DNA from: Przewalskia tangutica
Taxonomy: Eukaryota; Streptophyta; Magnoliopsida; Solanales; Solanaceae
Direction of reading: 5' to 3'
Assembly (NCBI GenBank): GCA_029844215.1
Contig: CM056738.1
Location: 69,742,093-69,806,092 of the forward strand
DNA: 64,000 nucleotides
Of the stretch, positions 45,719 through 56,513 are shown piece by piece; position 1 is the first letter of the stretch; each line of letters opens with the position of its first letter. The notes under the pieces were generated by a model that did no database searches, was not told the DNA's origin, and worked only from the letters and a program-made list of their open reading frames with translations. Made by a program: the position numbers and the translations under genes.

Positions 45719-46372
45719 TATCCTGATTAATTCCCAAAATCTTCTCCTACATATTCACCAATAGAATACTTCTCCAATGTCTACCCAACTGTCAAACACC
45801 ACTCCATCCAATGAACATTAGCCATTTGTCAAATACGAAGAACCCAAACTCAATACTTCTCAACAAATTGGACAATCGTCTTCCTCTAAGATAGAAACAT
45901 TGATTTGACCTGAAAGAAGGTAGCAGGAAATGACGATGTTGCCAGAAATGTTATCAACGATCTAGGCAAAGTCATTTACAAAGATGTTGTCTGCGATGTT
46001 GCCAGAAATGTTATCAACGATCTAGGCAAAGTCATTTACAGAGATGTTGTCAGTGATGTTGTCACAACATCGCAGATAACATCCAGAGTTCATTTTATGA
46101 TACTGCTTTCTCCACAAAAGGGGGGGGGGGGATGTTGTTATCTATGCAGGGGGGAGGAAACTGAAATACAGGGAGAGGAAGCTGAAGTTGTACAAGCTAT
46201 ACTATACAGGGGAGACTGCTACTACTGGTGCTGCTTCTCAGACAGATGTTACTTCTCAGATTGATGTTGTTGTTGCTAAATAAAGAGCAATGGGGAGATC
46301 GATGATGATGAACCTGAACTGTTCATGTTTGGTTAATGTGGGTTTTGTAAAGAAAGACAAAAAGGGGGAGAT
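44660..46372 (+). other. Copia 3' non-coding region with microsatellite and tandem duplication
   Basis: After RNase H there is 1.7 kb with no intact frame. It contains a (TA)n run at about 45651-45714, a 60-bp tandem duplication (45935-45994 and 45995-46054), a poly(G) run near 46119-46130, and many ATGTTG/CAACAT words. The purine tract AAAAAGGGGGAGAT at 46359-46372 abuts the right LTR. Confidence 0.75.
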
Positions 46373-47813
46373 TGTTAATGTTGGAATTAGTGTTGTAACA
46401 TTTGTAACAACATATCTACATACATGTATGAAGATATGTTGGGACAAATGTTATGCAACACTTCGACCAACATTTCTTCTAAACTGGTTTTGTCTTACTT
46501 CACGCTAATGGATATTGATATGTGTGGACAATGAGACAGTTCTATTTTTGGTCTGTAAATATATTTGTATATATTTTATTTGTGGATGATGTATGGATAT
46601 TAGCCTTTGACTTCTTACAACCATGTTGTATGTGAGTCGTGACTAATAGACATATGTTTTTACTAACCCAAATTACAATACAATACTTGAAACTTGAAAC
46701 TGCAGGTTGAGGGGGAGCATGGCTACAATCCTGTCGAGTTTGGAATGTTAAGGGAAACATTTACAAACAGTCGTATCCTAGGCATTTTTAGGTTTGTATG
46801 GAGTTTTGTGAAGAAAGGCAAAAAAGGGGAGATTGTTGATGTTGTGTGAGTGTTGTGGCAACACCAGGTTTTATGCCTGAACAACATCTTGCAGTGTTCT
46901 GCAGATGTTGCCTTCAGTGTTGCGCAACATCCGCAGTGTCCTGCAGATGTTGTCTCCGATGTTGCCGCAACATCTCACCCGACATATTTGGAAATGATTT
47001 TGTCTATTCTTCCGGCCAAAACAGTGTTTGTTACTGTGAGTTAAAAATGCCCAAGGCAAGCTGAATATGGAGCTGTGTTTAAAACATGAGAATTGAAGGA
47101 GTCAAGCTTGGAATCGAAGCAACTTGAAGACCAAGTCAAAATAGACCAAGTCAAAGTTGTTGAGAAATTCATGGAGCTGGAATAGGTCCAAGTTGCAGCC
47201 TTCTTTCTCTCAACTTCCACAACCAACCAGCGAGAGTTCAAGGAAGTTTCTCACTATAAATAGAGAAGGAACTTCAGAGTATTATCATCTAGAATCACAA
47301 TGTTAAAATACCAAGAGAGCTCTCGGGATTTCGCTTCAAAAATCTGGATCAAAACCTTTTAGCCTAAGTCTTTTAGCAACATCTGTCCCACACTACAATT
47401 GATATCTCTATTCTAGATTAACCTTATTGTAAAACAATTGTGGTGATAATGTTGCATTTGTCTTTTTAGACTTTTTAACTTAGGCGAAGTCATCTGCGAC
47501 TTCATTTTTATTTGTAATTTATTTTTCATTTGTATTGCTCAATCTTGTAAAAAGAAATTCATTTGTAATTGTATATAATATATACAATTCTTTTGGTCAT
47601 TGACCATCAAGGGATATATTAATATATACCCTTGAAAATATAAACTGCGTCTTTTACTTTTCCGCAACATTTATACTCTTAAGGTTTATTCTGGTTTTTT
47701 ATCAGTGTTTCCAGAAATGTTTCCACAACATTGTAGGCAACATTTGAAACTGTTTCAGTTATTCTTGCTGTTTCGAATTTTAATCTTACTTATCCATAGT
47801 CCGGGACCCAACA
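46373..47813 (+). repeat. Right LTR of copia element (1441 bp)
   Basis: It begins TGTTAATGTTGGAATTAG and ends CCGGGACCCAACA, followed by target duplication copy CTTTC at 47814-47818. It pairs with 16754-18200. Confidence 0.92.
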
Positions 47814-47818
47814 CTTTC

Positions 47819-48360
47819 TTTTGAGTCTGCCTTAAAAGACAATGTGCATCCACCAAAGAATCCATATTGAGTTGATCATGAGTGTCAACGTTCGACATTT
47901 TTGATTCATTTCATGTTACTCACCAAAATGTTGTTCCTTCGTGTCTTCATCATAATACAAAAATATATTGCTTACCGGGAAATGGTCATGAATATGCCCA
48001 TCTAAAAATTGTTGCACTCAAAAAATGTCGTGATAACATAGGAACCATGTGATTGTACCGCAGGTTGGGATGAATTATTAGAACCATCATCATCTTGACT
48101 TCTTGTCCTTATCTCCATTGACAACACTTGTTTTTTTTCTTTTGTTTTCTCAACAATATGGGGAATCTCTGTAGAAAATATATGATTTTCAAGTTTCAAC
48201 CCTACGGGTTGGGCCACACATGTGCTACAAGCCAGTATTTTCACTAAAGGGATTCAGAATATGAATAAGTAAACACGTGAATAAGCCAAAGGAGATTCAA
48301 CATCTACTATATATATATATAAAAGAATTCTACCCTTGTATATACAATGTAATTTTTCTG
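47819..48360 (-). other. Unassigned, weakly coding-like sequence
   Basis: The minus strand has an 80-codon frame (48002-48244) with MEIRTRSQDDDGSNNSSQ and a preceding-frame continuation with SNVDTHDQLNMDSLVDAHCL near 47850-47910. It looks like decayed coding sequence interrupted by the copia insertion, but I cannot assign a family. No start, splice signals or domain support a functional gene. Confidence 0.3.
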
Positions 48361-48399
48361 AGGTTCAGATGAACCTTTTGCACCCACCTGCCTTTGCCC

Positions 48400-48535
48400 C
48401 TTGGGGAGGGGGGGGGGGGGCGCATAGCTCTCTTGGTGAGTTCCGTGCCTTCTGAAGTCGAGGAGGAGGGTTCAAACCCCAACAGTGGTGTAGTATCTCT
48501 TTGCCCTTCCCCAAAAATAAAATAAAAAGAATATA
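48400..48535 (+). mobile_element. Candidate tRNA-derived SINE
   Basis: A head with A-box-like TAGCTCTCTTGGTGAG and B-box-like GGTTCAAACCCC, spaced as in a tRNA, is followed by a short body and an A-rich tail (AAAAATAAAATAAAAAG). A poly(G) run precedes it at about 48409-48420. No clear target duplication was found. Confidence 0.5.
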
Positions 48536-48539
48536 TTCT

Positions 48540-49152
48540 TGGATTTTTAACAGGAGCAACTGTAATGACACTGATGATAACAAATTGAACAGTAACATTA
48601 AAAGAGAAAACAAAATGTTCCTCAGCAACATTCAAGAGTCATATGCAAACTTGTAATATTACATTTTTATGCGTTTTCCACGAAAATGTCATTGCAACTT
48701 ATATGGCCACATGAAACAAACACAATCACGCGATTGTACATCATAATGAGCTATTCTAACACATACTTGCACTCGCAAATACAAGCCATGTCTGTACAAC
48801 AAAAATACCGGAGGCGTTGGAGGTCTACCCAAAGAATGACCAAAACCACAAATATGATGAACGCAAATCACATAATAAATGCAATAACTAAGGGGAACAA
48901 GCAGCTTCAACTGAGAAAGAAAAAGGGAGGACCTTATAGCTGGTCTGACTTCTGAGGGAAAAAATATTCGTCGCGCCAATTTTAGATCATATGATTGAAC
49001 CTGCACTTGAGTGCCAGTGGTTTGTTATCTGTACTTTCAACTTAGCTGGTGTTCAAGAGGTCCCTGCCTTGGCTCCCACTTTTTAGATGATTTCGTTTTG
49101 TCTTCCACCGCCATCTAGTTTCATAGCTCCATTTAACTATTTTTGCTGCTTA
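48540..49152 (-). other. Probable 3' UTR and downstream of the PBL7-like kinase
   Basis: This sequence follows the kinase stop codon on the minus strand. It is AT-rich with no persuasive open frame. The short frames seen on both strands are shadows. Transcript end cannot be placed. Confidence 0.45.
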
Positions 49153-52100
49153 TCACCATCTTTTCATTCTAGGTGAAGTAGCAGGTCCTGGGTGTGAAGT
49201 TTGGATGCCCCCCCAGGTCTCATGGTCAATTTTTTGTGAAGCAAGGTAGGTCAAAGCCGTGACGACGTCTGCTATGACTGGACGCATGTTAGGTTGCTCC
49301 TGAACACACATTGCTGCAACAGCTAGAGCTTGGTACATGCCCCTTACTGGATAATGGCCTTGCAGTATCGGATCAGCCATCTGCGAGAACTTCCTCCGGT
49401 CTTTGAACAATGGTCTTGCCTGATATCCAGAGCACAATTATAAAGTTAGCAACGTGTTTCTCTTCATGGTTGGCTAACAGAAAAGAATAAGGGTTTTTTT
49501 TTCATTTTTGGCCGACCCATCGACCGAAACTAATTACGGGCGCTAGCCAAAATATATGAAACCTATATTCATTAAGTATATTTTGTGTATACAATATGTA
49601 TATTTATACTCAATATACAAAACCTACACTTTTGAGCGTTCCAAAAATACTTTTTTTTTATAAGGTAAAATTTTATTACTAAAAGTACCAAGGAGGTACA
49701 AAAGACTACATCAGAAGCAGTCAGCACCTACAACAGCGAAACGCAGCTACAAATTTCCTAACAAATCTAAAAACGCCAAAAACTGATCCATACTATCAAT
49801 TAAACCTCTTTTACACCAGAAGAACAGATTTTGGAGACAAGTATATTTTACTCTGGATATGTGAGCCCTTCTATTTTCGAAATAAGCATTGTTCCTTTCC
49901 TTCCAAATGGTCCAGCAAATGCATAGAGGGATGGTCCTCCACAGCTGTTTCTGATTCCTTGCTATTTTCTGCCCTTGCCAACTAACTAGTAAGGATCTTA
50001 AATCTGACGGCATTGTCCAGAAAATACCACACAAATACAGGAAGAACTCCCAGCACTGTTTTGCAATTTTACAATGGATAAACAAGTGATTAACACTTTC
50101 CAGCACTTCTTCACACAGGTAGCACCTGTTACATAGAGTGAAACCTCTTCTTGTAGATTATCTTGGGTTAAACAAGCTTCTCTGATGGCAACCCATCCAA
50201 ACCAGGACACTTTCAGAGGCGCCCTGGTTTTCCATAAGATTTACCAAGACCAATTATCATCATAATGTTCATTTTTGTTTCTGGAGAAGATTATAGCAAC
50301 TTTTGACAGAATATTTTAGATCATTGTTTTCTGTCCAAACCATAACATCCTCTGTCTTCCTCTACCAATGTTGTGTCTAACAATTGGAGTAATTGCCCCA
50401 CTTCTTCTATCTCCCAGTCATTAAAGCCCCAAAAATGTAATTATCCCAAAGAATAATCTATGCAACCCCACACACACCACGGCCCAAAAAAAGGGGGAAA
50501 CAAAGAGGATTTGAACTCTATAAATCTCTCCTTCGCTCCATTTGACACACGATAGAGGATCAAGATTTTCCTTAAAACACAACATATATGAGGCTTTGAA
50601 AGAAATCTAGCCTTCCGACACTAAATGCTCCACTACCTTCCAGCTTTAAACGCTCCATTAACAGCACGTCAACATCAATTGAAATACCATACACAGCCTT
50701 GCCCCTACCCCCAATGGTGAAGATACATTGCTTCAAGTGGTGTCATCTGACACCGTCCCGTCGAACATACATCAACTGATTTACCCAGCCCTAAGAATAT
50801 AGTATTTTTGTTATTTCATTCAGGAAAAATTAAATACTCTAGATCTTCCATGAAGGATTCTCAAGTCAGTCAAACACATCTGCTTCCAGATCCACTAGAT
50901 AATTTTCAAACAATAATCATATTAACTCAGTAAGTACCAGTTCTTTAACTCATTAATTGAACTCATCTTGTGGATTGCAGATTACTGTAAAGGCATTTTA
51001 TAACTGTCCGATAAGATTCATTCCCCTTTTATAGTTGAACAACTATAGTGATCATAATACATCAATGAAACAAGAAGCCGACACAGAAACAACAGCAACC
51101 AAAAAGCTGTATGATAAGAAAATCTTACCCATATAACCAGATTGAAATCTCCTCCAGTTTTTGAACTTTCAATTGCTTTCCTGCCTGTAATGATCTCCAA
51201 GAGGACTACCCCAAAGCTGTAAACATCTGACTTCAAAGTCAACTGTCCAGTCATGGCATACTCGGGTGCACAGTACCCATAAGTACCCATAACTCTTGTA
51301 GAAACATGGGTGTTATCTCCAACGGGCCCCAATTTGGCCAATCCAAAGTCAGAGAGCTTTGCGTGATAACCCTCACCAAGCAAAATGTTGGAACATTTTA
51401 AATCACGGTATATTACAGGGGGACTTGCACTATGTAGATATTCCAAGCCTTTTGCTGCTCCGGCAGCAATTTTCATTCTTGTGTTCCAATCTAGCCGTTC
51501 CTTACCTGGCGTGGGATCTGCAGAACAATCACTTCAATTTCAAATTTAATCCAAACTTTCAAAATAAATGAAAAAGAAAGTCTAACTAAAAAAGGTTACC
51601 GTGAAGATGGTCTTCCAATGACCCTAATGGCATATATTCGTAGACCAGAAGTCTCTGATCTCCATCAGCACAATAGCCGATTAGATTTACAAGGTTAGGA
51701 TGGTGTAACAGACTTAACATCAGCACTTCCACAAGAAACTCCCTGTTCCCTTGCAATCCATTACGATCAAGTTGCTTGATGGCAACAACCTGCACCAATC
51801 AAAATCAATAAAAAGGTATTAACTTCAGCTTCAGCCAACAACAAACCATCAAGCATGGTGCCACCCCTGGGAAAAAAGGTAAATAATCCTAGTCAATTAT
51901 ACCTTTGCTTATTTCAACTCCAAACACATATATATGTGAAAACTAAAAAGACAATTGAGCCCAACTAGCTTAACGAATATGGTAAAAGTATAGTAGAAAC
52001 CAAGATATCCATGAAATGTACACCGCTTGTTAGAAATCAGTAAAGTACTTTCCTGATTCTGCATGCCACGACACAACTACATATAGTAAGGCATCTAAGC

Positions 52101-55100
52101 TTCATGCTTTGCAAATGCTAAAAGAGCAAAAGTGACATTTTCATTTTAGATTTCTCATGTAACACAAACTCAAGTGACCCAGTGTTCAACTTTTTGCCAA
52201 TTGACAAACCGGGATTTCAACTCCAAACACATATATATGTGAAAACTAAAAAGACAATTGAGCCCAACTAGCTTAACGAATATGGTAAAAGTATAGTAGA
52301 AACCAAGATATCCATGAAATGTACACCGCTTGTTAGAAAGCAGTAAAGTACTTTCCTGATTCTGCATGCCACGACACAACTACATATAGTAAGGCATCTA
52401 AGCTTCATGCTTTGCAAATGCTAAAAGAGCAAAAGTGACATTTTCATTTTAGATTTCTCATGTAACACAAACTCAAGTGACCCAGTGTTCAACTTTTTGC
52501 CAATTGACAAACCGGGAAGAAGTTCAATTGTTTACCCTCTGCAAATGAGCCAACTGAAGATAACATAGCTATGCTCATCCGGAAAGGATAAACGTCTGTG
52601 ACTTGGCTCAGTAAGAATCAAGAAGAAAAATTTCAAATTCTGAAAAGATTTACCAGTGAACACTATTCGGAGAATATTGAGTTCAACAGAATCTGGTTGA
52701 TTAGACCAAACCAATCTATTATCTCTTTGTTAAATTCCATTATTAGCAAAAAGAAAAAGAGTTGATGAGAACTGACCTGATTGGACTCAATCACCCCTTT
52801 GTATACTCTACCAAAGCCTCCTTCTCCAAGAAGATAATCACCTCGAAAATTTTTTGTTGCAGCCGCTAATTCACGAAATATAAAAGTCTTGGCTGCAATT
52901 TGGTTGGACCCTGCATCCTTATCAACTTCCTTTGTGTGTAATGAATTCTTTGCTTTCGGCTTATCTGAAGACGAGAACATAAAATAGAATAGTAAACAAA
53001 GCTTAACATTGAAATGAGGCAACTAGTGTTCAGAAACAAGGATGATGGAAAAACAGGGAAAAAATGGTTAGATATAACTTTTTTATTCGTTCAACTCTGG
53101 GATATGGGAGGTTGTTAGAAGTTTGAACTATGGAACTTCGTTAACTGTAAAAGGTTGCTGGAAGTTTGTACTATGAAACTTCACTAGCTGATGTTGTTTA
53201 CATTAGAACTTTTAATATGATATACAATACCAAAAACAGCAAGACTGACAAGCTCACACGGATAATGGTACAAATAATTTATCTATGACAGTTTCTTAAT
53301 GAAACAACCATTTTCTTCCAAATTTTAATTATGCACAATACATGTTATCAATTGATACACAAATACCAGTTAACTGATTATAAAAAAAAAAGTTAAAAGT
53401 TCCAAAATTCATATTGTAAAATGGAAAACGCACAAATTTTTGGAGGTCAAAGTGAAATCATGCCACCCTACTTGAACAAAGATTTGAGTCCCAAATCCTA
53501 CCTAATCAGAAAAAAGTAAATAAGTAAGAACAAATAACACACACAAGATTTATAGTGGTTCACCCTCAATGCGAGAGCTACATCCACTTGTCACCACAGA
53601 TTTTACTATAATCGAATAGGGAGTTTGAGTTTTTACAATTCTCTCTTTCTCTCTTGCTCGACCTCAAAATAAAGAAAAATGGCACCCCTAGTCTATATAT
53701 AGCGAAAACTAGGGCGAACATAAGGTGTGCGTGGAAGATATCTTCCCTAGTCTGCAGAAGGAAGATTGGAACCATTGACTTGAGTCTACCAAACTCCTCT
53801 AACATTTCATCACATTATCATGTTACAAGGACCTTGCTTCTGGTTCTATGAGGCATTCGCACAAAATGACAAAGTACTTGAAATCATTCACCACTTAAGT
53901 TTTTAATAGATACTAACTGAAAGCACTAGTACCACGTCCATACTAAACTACTACCATATTTTTAACAAGGGTGTCCGGGCCAGCTTGCGCACACCTCCAC
54001 TAATTCCACGGGATACCTGTCACCTCACACCAGCAACAAGTACCAGGTAACTCTGTCCACCAAGGTTAGGACAGATTGAAAGAAATCACCTAGTGTTTTG
54101 TCTATGTTGGGATTTGAACCTGATACCTCATGGTTCTCAACCAACTTCACCAGGTAACTCTGTCCACCAAGGTTAGGACAGATTGAAAGAAATCACCTAG
54201 TGTTTTGTCTATGTTGGGATTTGAACCTGATACCTCATGGTTCTCAACCAACTTCACCAAGTAACTCTGTCCACCAAGGTTAGGACAGATTGAAAGAAAT
54301 CACCTAGTGTTTTGTCTATGTTGGGATTTGAACCTGATACCTCATGGTTCTCAACCAACTTCATTGACTACCATTTAGCAAAATGAACAATAATTTGTCT
54401 CAAATTTCTGCATTACAATCAACTTAATTGTTAAACACCACCTTTATATTTCCAAATGCAATTAATTCTTCCATGACTAAGACCTACACTTTTTTTCAAA
54501 ATGACTCTAGTGTCAAGGCCAGCTTACGCGGACCGCTCGACTATACCGCATTCCTCCACTAGCACGGGTACCGGGTAACTTTGCCCAACAAGACTTAGCC
54601 AAATAGAAAAAAGTCACCTAACTTTTTATTTTCTTCTGTGATTGAACTCTGATCTCCAATGGTTCTCATTAGACTAAATTAACCGGAGGGAGCAGGTCAC
54701 GGGGGCATTCCCATAGCATATCACCACAACAATCAAGTAGTACAATATTAAGTCATTGATTATGTTATCAAGATCCAGGTCAAAGCACCCCAAATGATAA
54801 AACATCTAAATATCTATGAATCATAAATAAAAATCCAAAACAACCAAAACCCACAAAAATTTAACAAATATAAAGCAACCCCATTTCACCAAATCAAACA
54901 ATCAGTTAATTATACACACAAAAATCACAACTTAACATATTATCAAGATGCTAAATATTCAAGAATCAGAATTAAAAACAAACAAAACACACAGAAACTC
55001 AACAAAAATAAAACAACCCCATTTCACCAAATCAAACAATCATTTAATATATTAACAAAAATCACAACTTTACAGATTACCAAGATGCTGAATATTCAAG

Positions 55101-55534
55101 AATCAGAAGTAAAACCCCAAAACCCACAAAAATTAGACAAATATAGAGCAACCCCATTTCACCAAATCAAACAATCAGTTAATTATACACACAAATGTAA
55201 AAACCCAAAACAACCAAAACACACAAAAATTCAACAAATATAAAACCCCATTTCACCAAATCAAACAATCGCTTAATATAGTCACAAAAATCACAAATTT
55301 GCAGATTATCAAGATACTAAATATTCAAGAATCAAAAGTAAAAACTCAAAACAACTAAAACCCACAAAAATAAACAACCCCATTTCATCAAATCAAACAA
55401 TCGGTTAATTATACACATAAAAATCACTAACTTTACAGATTGATAAATATACCAGAAGAGTGTTGGACTGAATCAACAGTTTTTTTGTTCTTTGAGTTGT
55501 GTTTGGATGGTCCAGTACAAGGAAACCAACCCAT
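49153..55534 (-). CDS. PBL7-like receptor-like cytoplasmic kinase (RLCK-VII), 5 exons, complete
   Basis: Exons on minus: 55534-55453, 52964-52777, 51789-51600, 51517-51129, 49419-49153. All introns are GT-AG; total 1116 nt gives 371 residues and TGA. The start MGWFPC carries the Gly2 myristoylation and Cys6 palmitoylation signature of plasma-membrane RLCK-VII kinases. Kinase landmarks: glycine loop GEGGFGRVYKG (74-84), VAIKQLD with Lys95, catalytic YRDLKCSN (Asp192), DFGLAK (Asp210), and MGTYGYCAPEYAMTGQLTLK in the activation segment. The C-terminus includes ARPLFKDRRKFSQMADP and AAMCVQEQPNMRPVIADVV. Wording is closest to Arabidopsis PBL5/PBL6/PBL7 from memory. Family members relay signals from surface receptors, often in immunity; the exact role here is inferred. 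Promoter elements were not resolved. Confidence 0.95.
49651..50455 (-). mobile_element. L1-type LINE 3' fragment in PBL7-like intron 4
   Basis: A poly(T) run at 49651-49659 marks the tail of a minus-strand LINE. The minus strand encodes the pol C-terminus: GALMTGR and MVWTEN near 50330-50450, then SWFGWVAIREACLTQDNLQ (49998-50210), then ESVNHLFIHCKIAKQCWEFF and WTIWKERNNAYFENRR (49747-50106). It is in the same orientation as the kinase, between exons 4 and 5. Confidence 0.82.
50456..51128 (-). other. PBL7-like intron 4 remainder
   Basis: Non-coding intron sequence adjoining the GTAAGA donor of exon 4 at 51128. No element or gene is recognised in it. Confidence 0.5.
51911..52516. repeat. 303-bp tandem duplication in PBL7-like intron 2
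   Basis: Copy 1 is 51911-52213 and copy 2 is 52214-52516. They start ATTTCAACTCCAAACACATA and end GACAAACCGGG. By eye I found a single difference (AGAAATCAG versus AGAAAGCAG). The exons flanking it are unaffected. Confidence 0.93.
53480..53850. repeat. Unclassified repeat-like sequence in PBL7-like intron 1
   Basis: The stretch contains GATTTATAGTGGTTCACCCTC and a pyrimidine-rich tract followed by TCTATATATAGCG. These words resemble sequences found in plant LTR elements, but no ends or target duplication are seen. Confidence 0.3.
53971..54363 (-). mobile_element. SolS-type SINE with triplicated 5' part
   Basis: The minus strand reads a Solanaceae-type tRNA-derived SINE: a head with GAGGTATCAGGTTCAAATCC (B-box-like) and an end CAAGCTGGCCCGGACAC at 53971. 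The head-to-middle part occurs as three tandem units of about 107 bp: 54044-54150, 54151-54257, 54258-54363, nearly identical to each other. The distal 3' part (53971-54043) occurs once. Confidence 0.82.
54510..54680 (-). mobile_element. Second, diverged SolS-type SINE
   Basis: The same layout as the neighbouring SINE is recognisable on minus: GCGTAAGCTGGCCTTGACAC at the end near 54510, ACCCGGTACCCGTG in the middle and a degraded head near 54660. It is clearly older than its neighbour. Confidence 0.65.
54770..55440. repeat. AT-rich minisatellite in PBL7-like intron 1
   Basis: Five to six imperfect units of about 100-140 bp share CCCCATTTCACCAAATCAAA, ATTATCAAGATGCTAAATAT and AATATTCAAGAATCAGAA words. 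The array ends about 10 bp from the GTATAT donor of exon 1. Confidence 0.88.
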
Positions 55535-56513
55535 TTTTGTTCTTCTATTTAGGAAGTTAATGGGGAGTGGCAACTTGAAAGAGGCCAAGTTTTGCACAGC
55601 TGATTAGCTGTCTTGAAATGTAAAGACTGAAAGATTAAAACCTTTTGTTGCGACTGTTTTTTTTTTACCGTTTTGATTTCATTTACTACAGTAATTGTCG
55701 GAAATTTTGGTTTTTAAGGAGTAAAAGAAATGATGACTTCACTCTTAAAGTTAGTTGACTTGGTCAATTTAAGACAAAAACTTTCTTTTTTAAATATTTT
55801 CATTTTGAACACAAATATTGATTTTGATATTAAATATTAGGGTCATCTTTCTTTTTTAATTATTTTTTAATGAAATTAAATTCAAATAATAGTCTTGAAA
55901 AATTGTAAAAACTGACCTGAGGACAGTATTCTGGAGTTTCTTTTATAAATGTTGACACTTTAAAACAATGTCCCGAGTTTAAATTTCTACGTGAAGATAA
56001 ATAAAGTGAATTTTTATTCGAATAAATCTTTAATTTACATGTAAACCCGACAATAGAATTAACGGAGGATTTATAATATCTTGCACCATTCATCCATTAC
56101 ATTAAGACTTTAAGTTGAACGTTCAGATTCTTTCGCACTAAAAAGCTAAATTAGTTTATTTACATATATTAAGAACTTTTACAAATTCTTCCAAAATAGA
56201 AATTTCAATATGGTTGATTATAACATGTCAATAGAAAATGAGAAACCGGATTCCAATGGTCCTTTAGAGTTTCTCAAATTATGTACATGACATTACAAAA
56301 AATAAACAACCAAAAAGGAAACTAAAAAGATAAACGTTAAAAACACGTTTAAAACTCAAATTAAGTGAACACCCAAATTCAACCTAAACCATTGCTAAAG
56401 TACCACTATTATTCCTTATTGCTAACAAGCTGGCGTTCTTTTAGATTTTGCCAAATATCGAGAGTTTTATTTTTGGCTTAATACAAATGCGGACCTTTAG
56501 ATTTGTTGGAAAT
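55535..56513. other. Upstream region of the PBL7-like kinase
   Basis: This is AT-rich sequence covering the likely 5' UTR and promoter on the minus strand. No convincing TATA box can be chosen among many AT-rich words. The 77-codon frame at 55860-56093 has no recognisable domain. Confidence 0.4.

Larger units (their letters stand above)
16754..47813 (+). mobile_element. Degenerate Ty1/copia LTR retrotransposon hosting nested insertions
   Basis: Both LTRs begin TGTTAAT and end GGGACCCAACA. A 5-bp target duplication CTTTC occurs at 16749-16753 and 47814-47818. A primer-binding site matching initiator tRNA-Met follows the left LTR and a purine tract precedes the right one. The + strand carries gag, integrase, reverse transcriptase and RNase H remnants in copia order. 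All are broken by stops and frame changes. An Athila-like element (22003-43778) and a 105-bp RTE tail (21758-21862) interrupt it. It is the oldest layer of the stack. Confidence 0.93.

Noticed and set aside
45538..45726. Open frame ending in an Ile-Tyr repeat
   Set aside because: It is translation of the (TA)n microsatellite.
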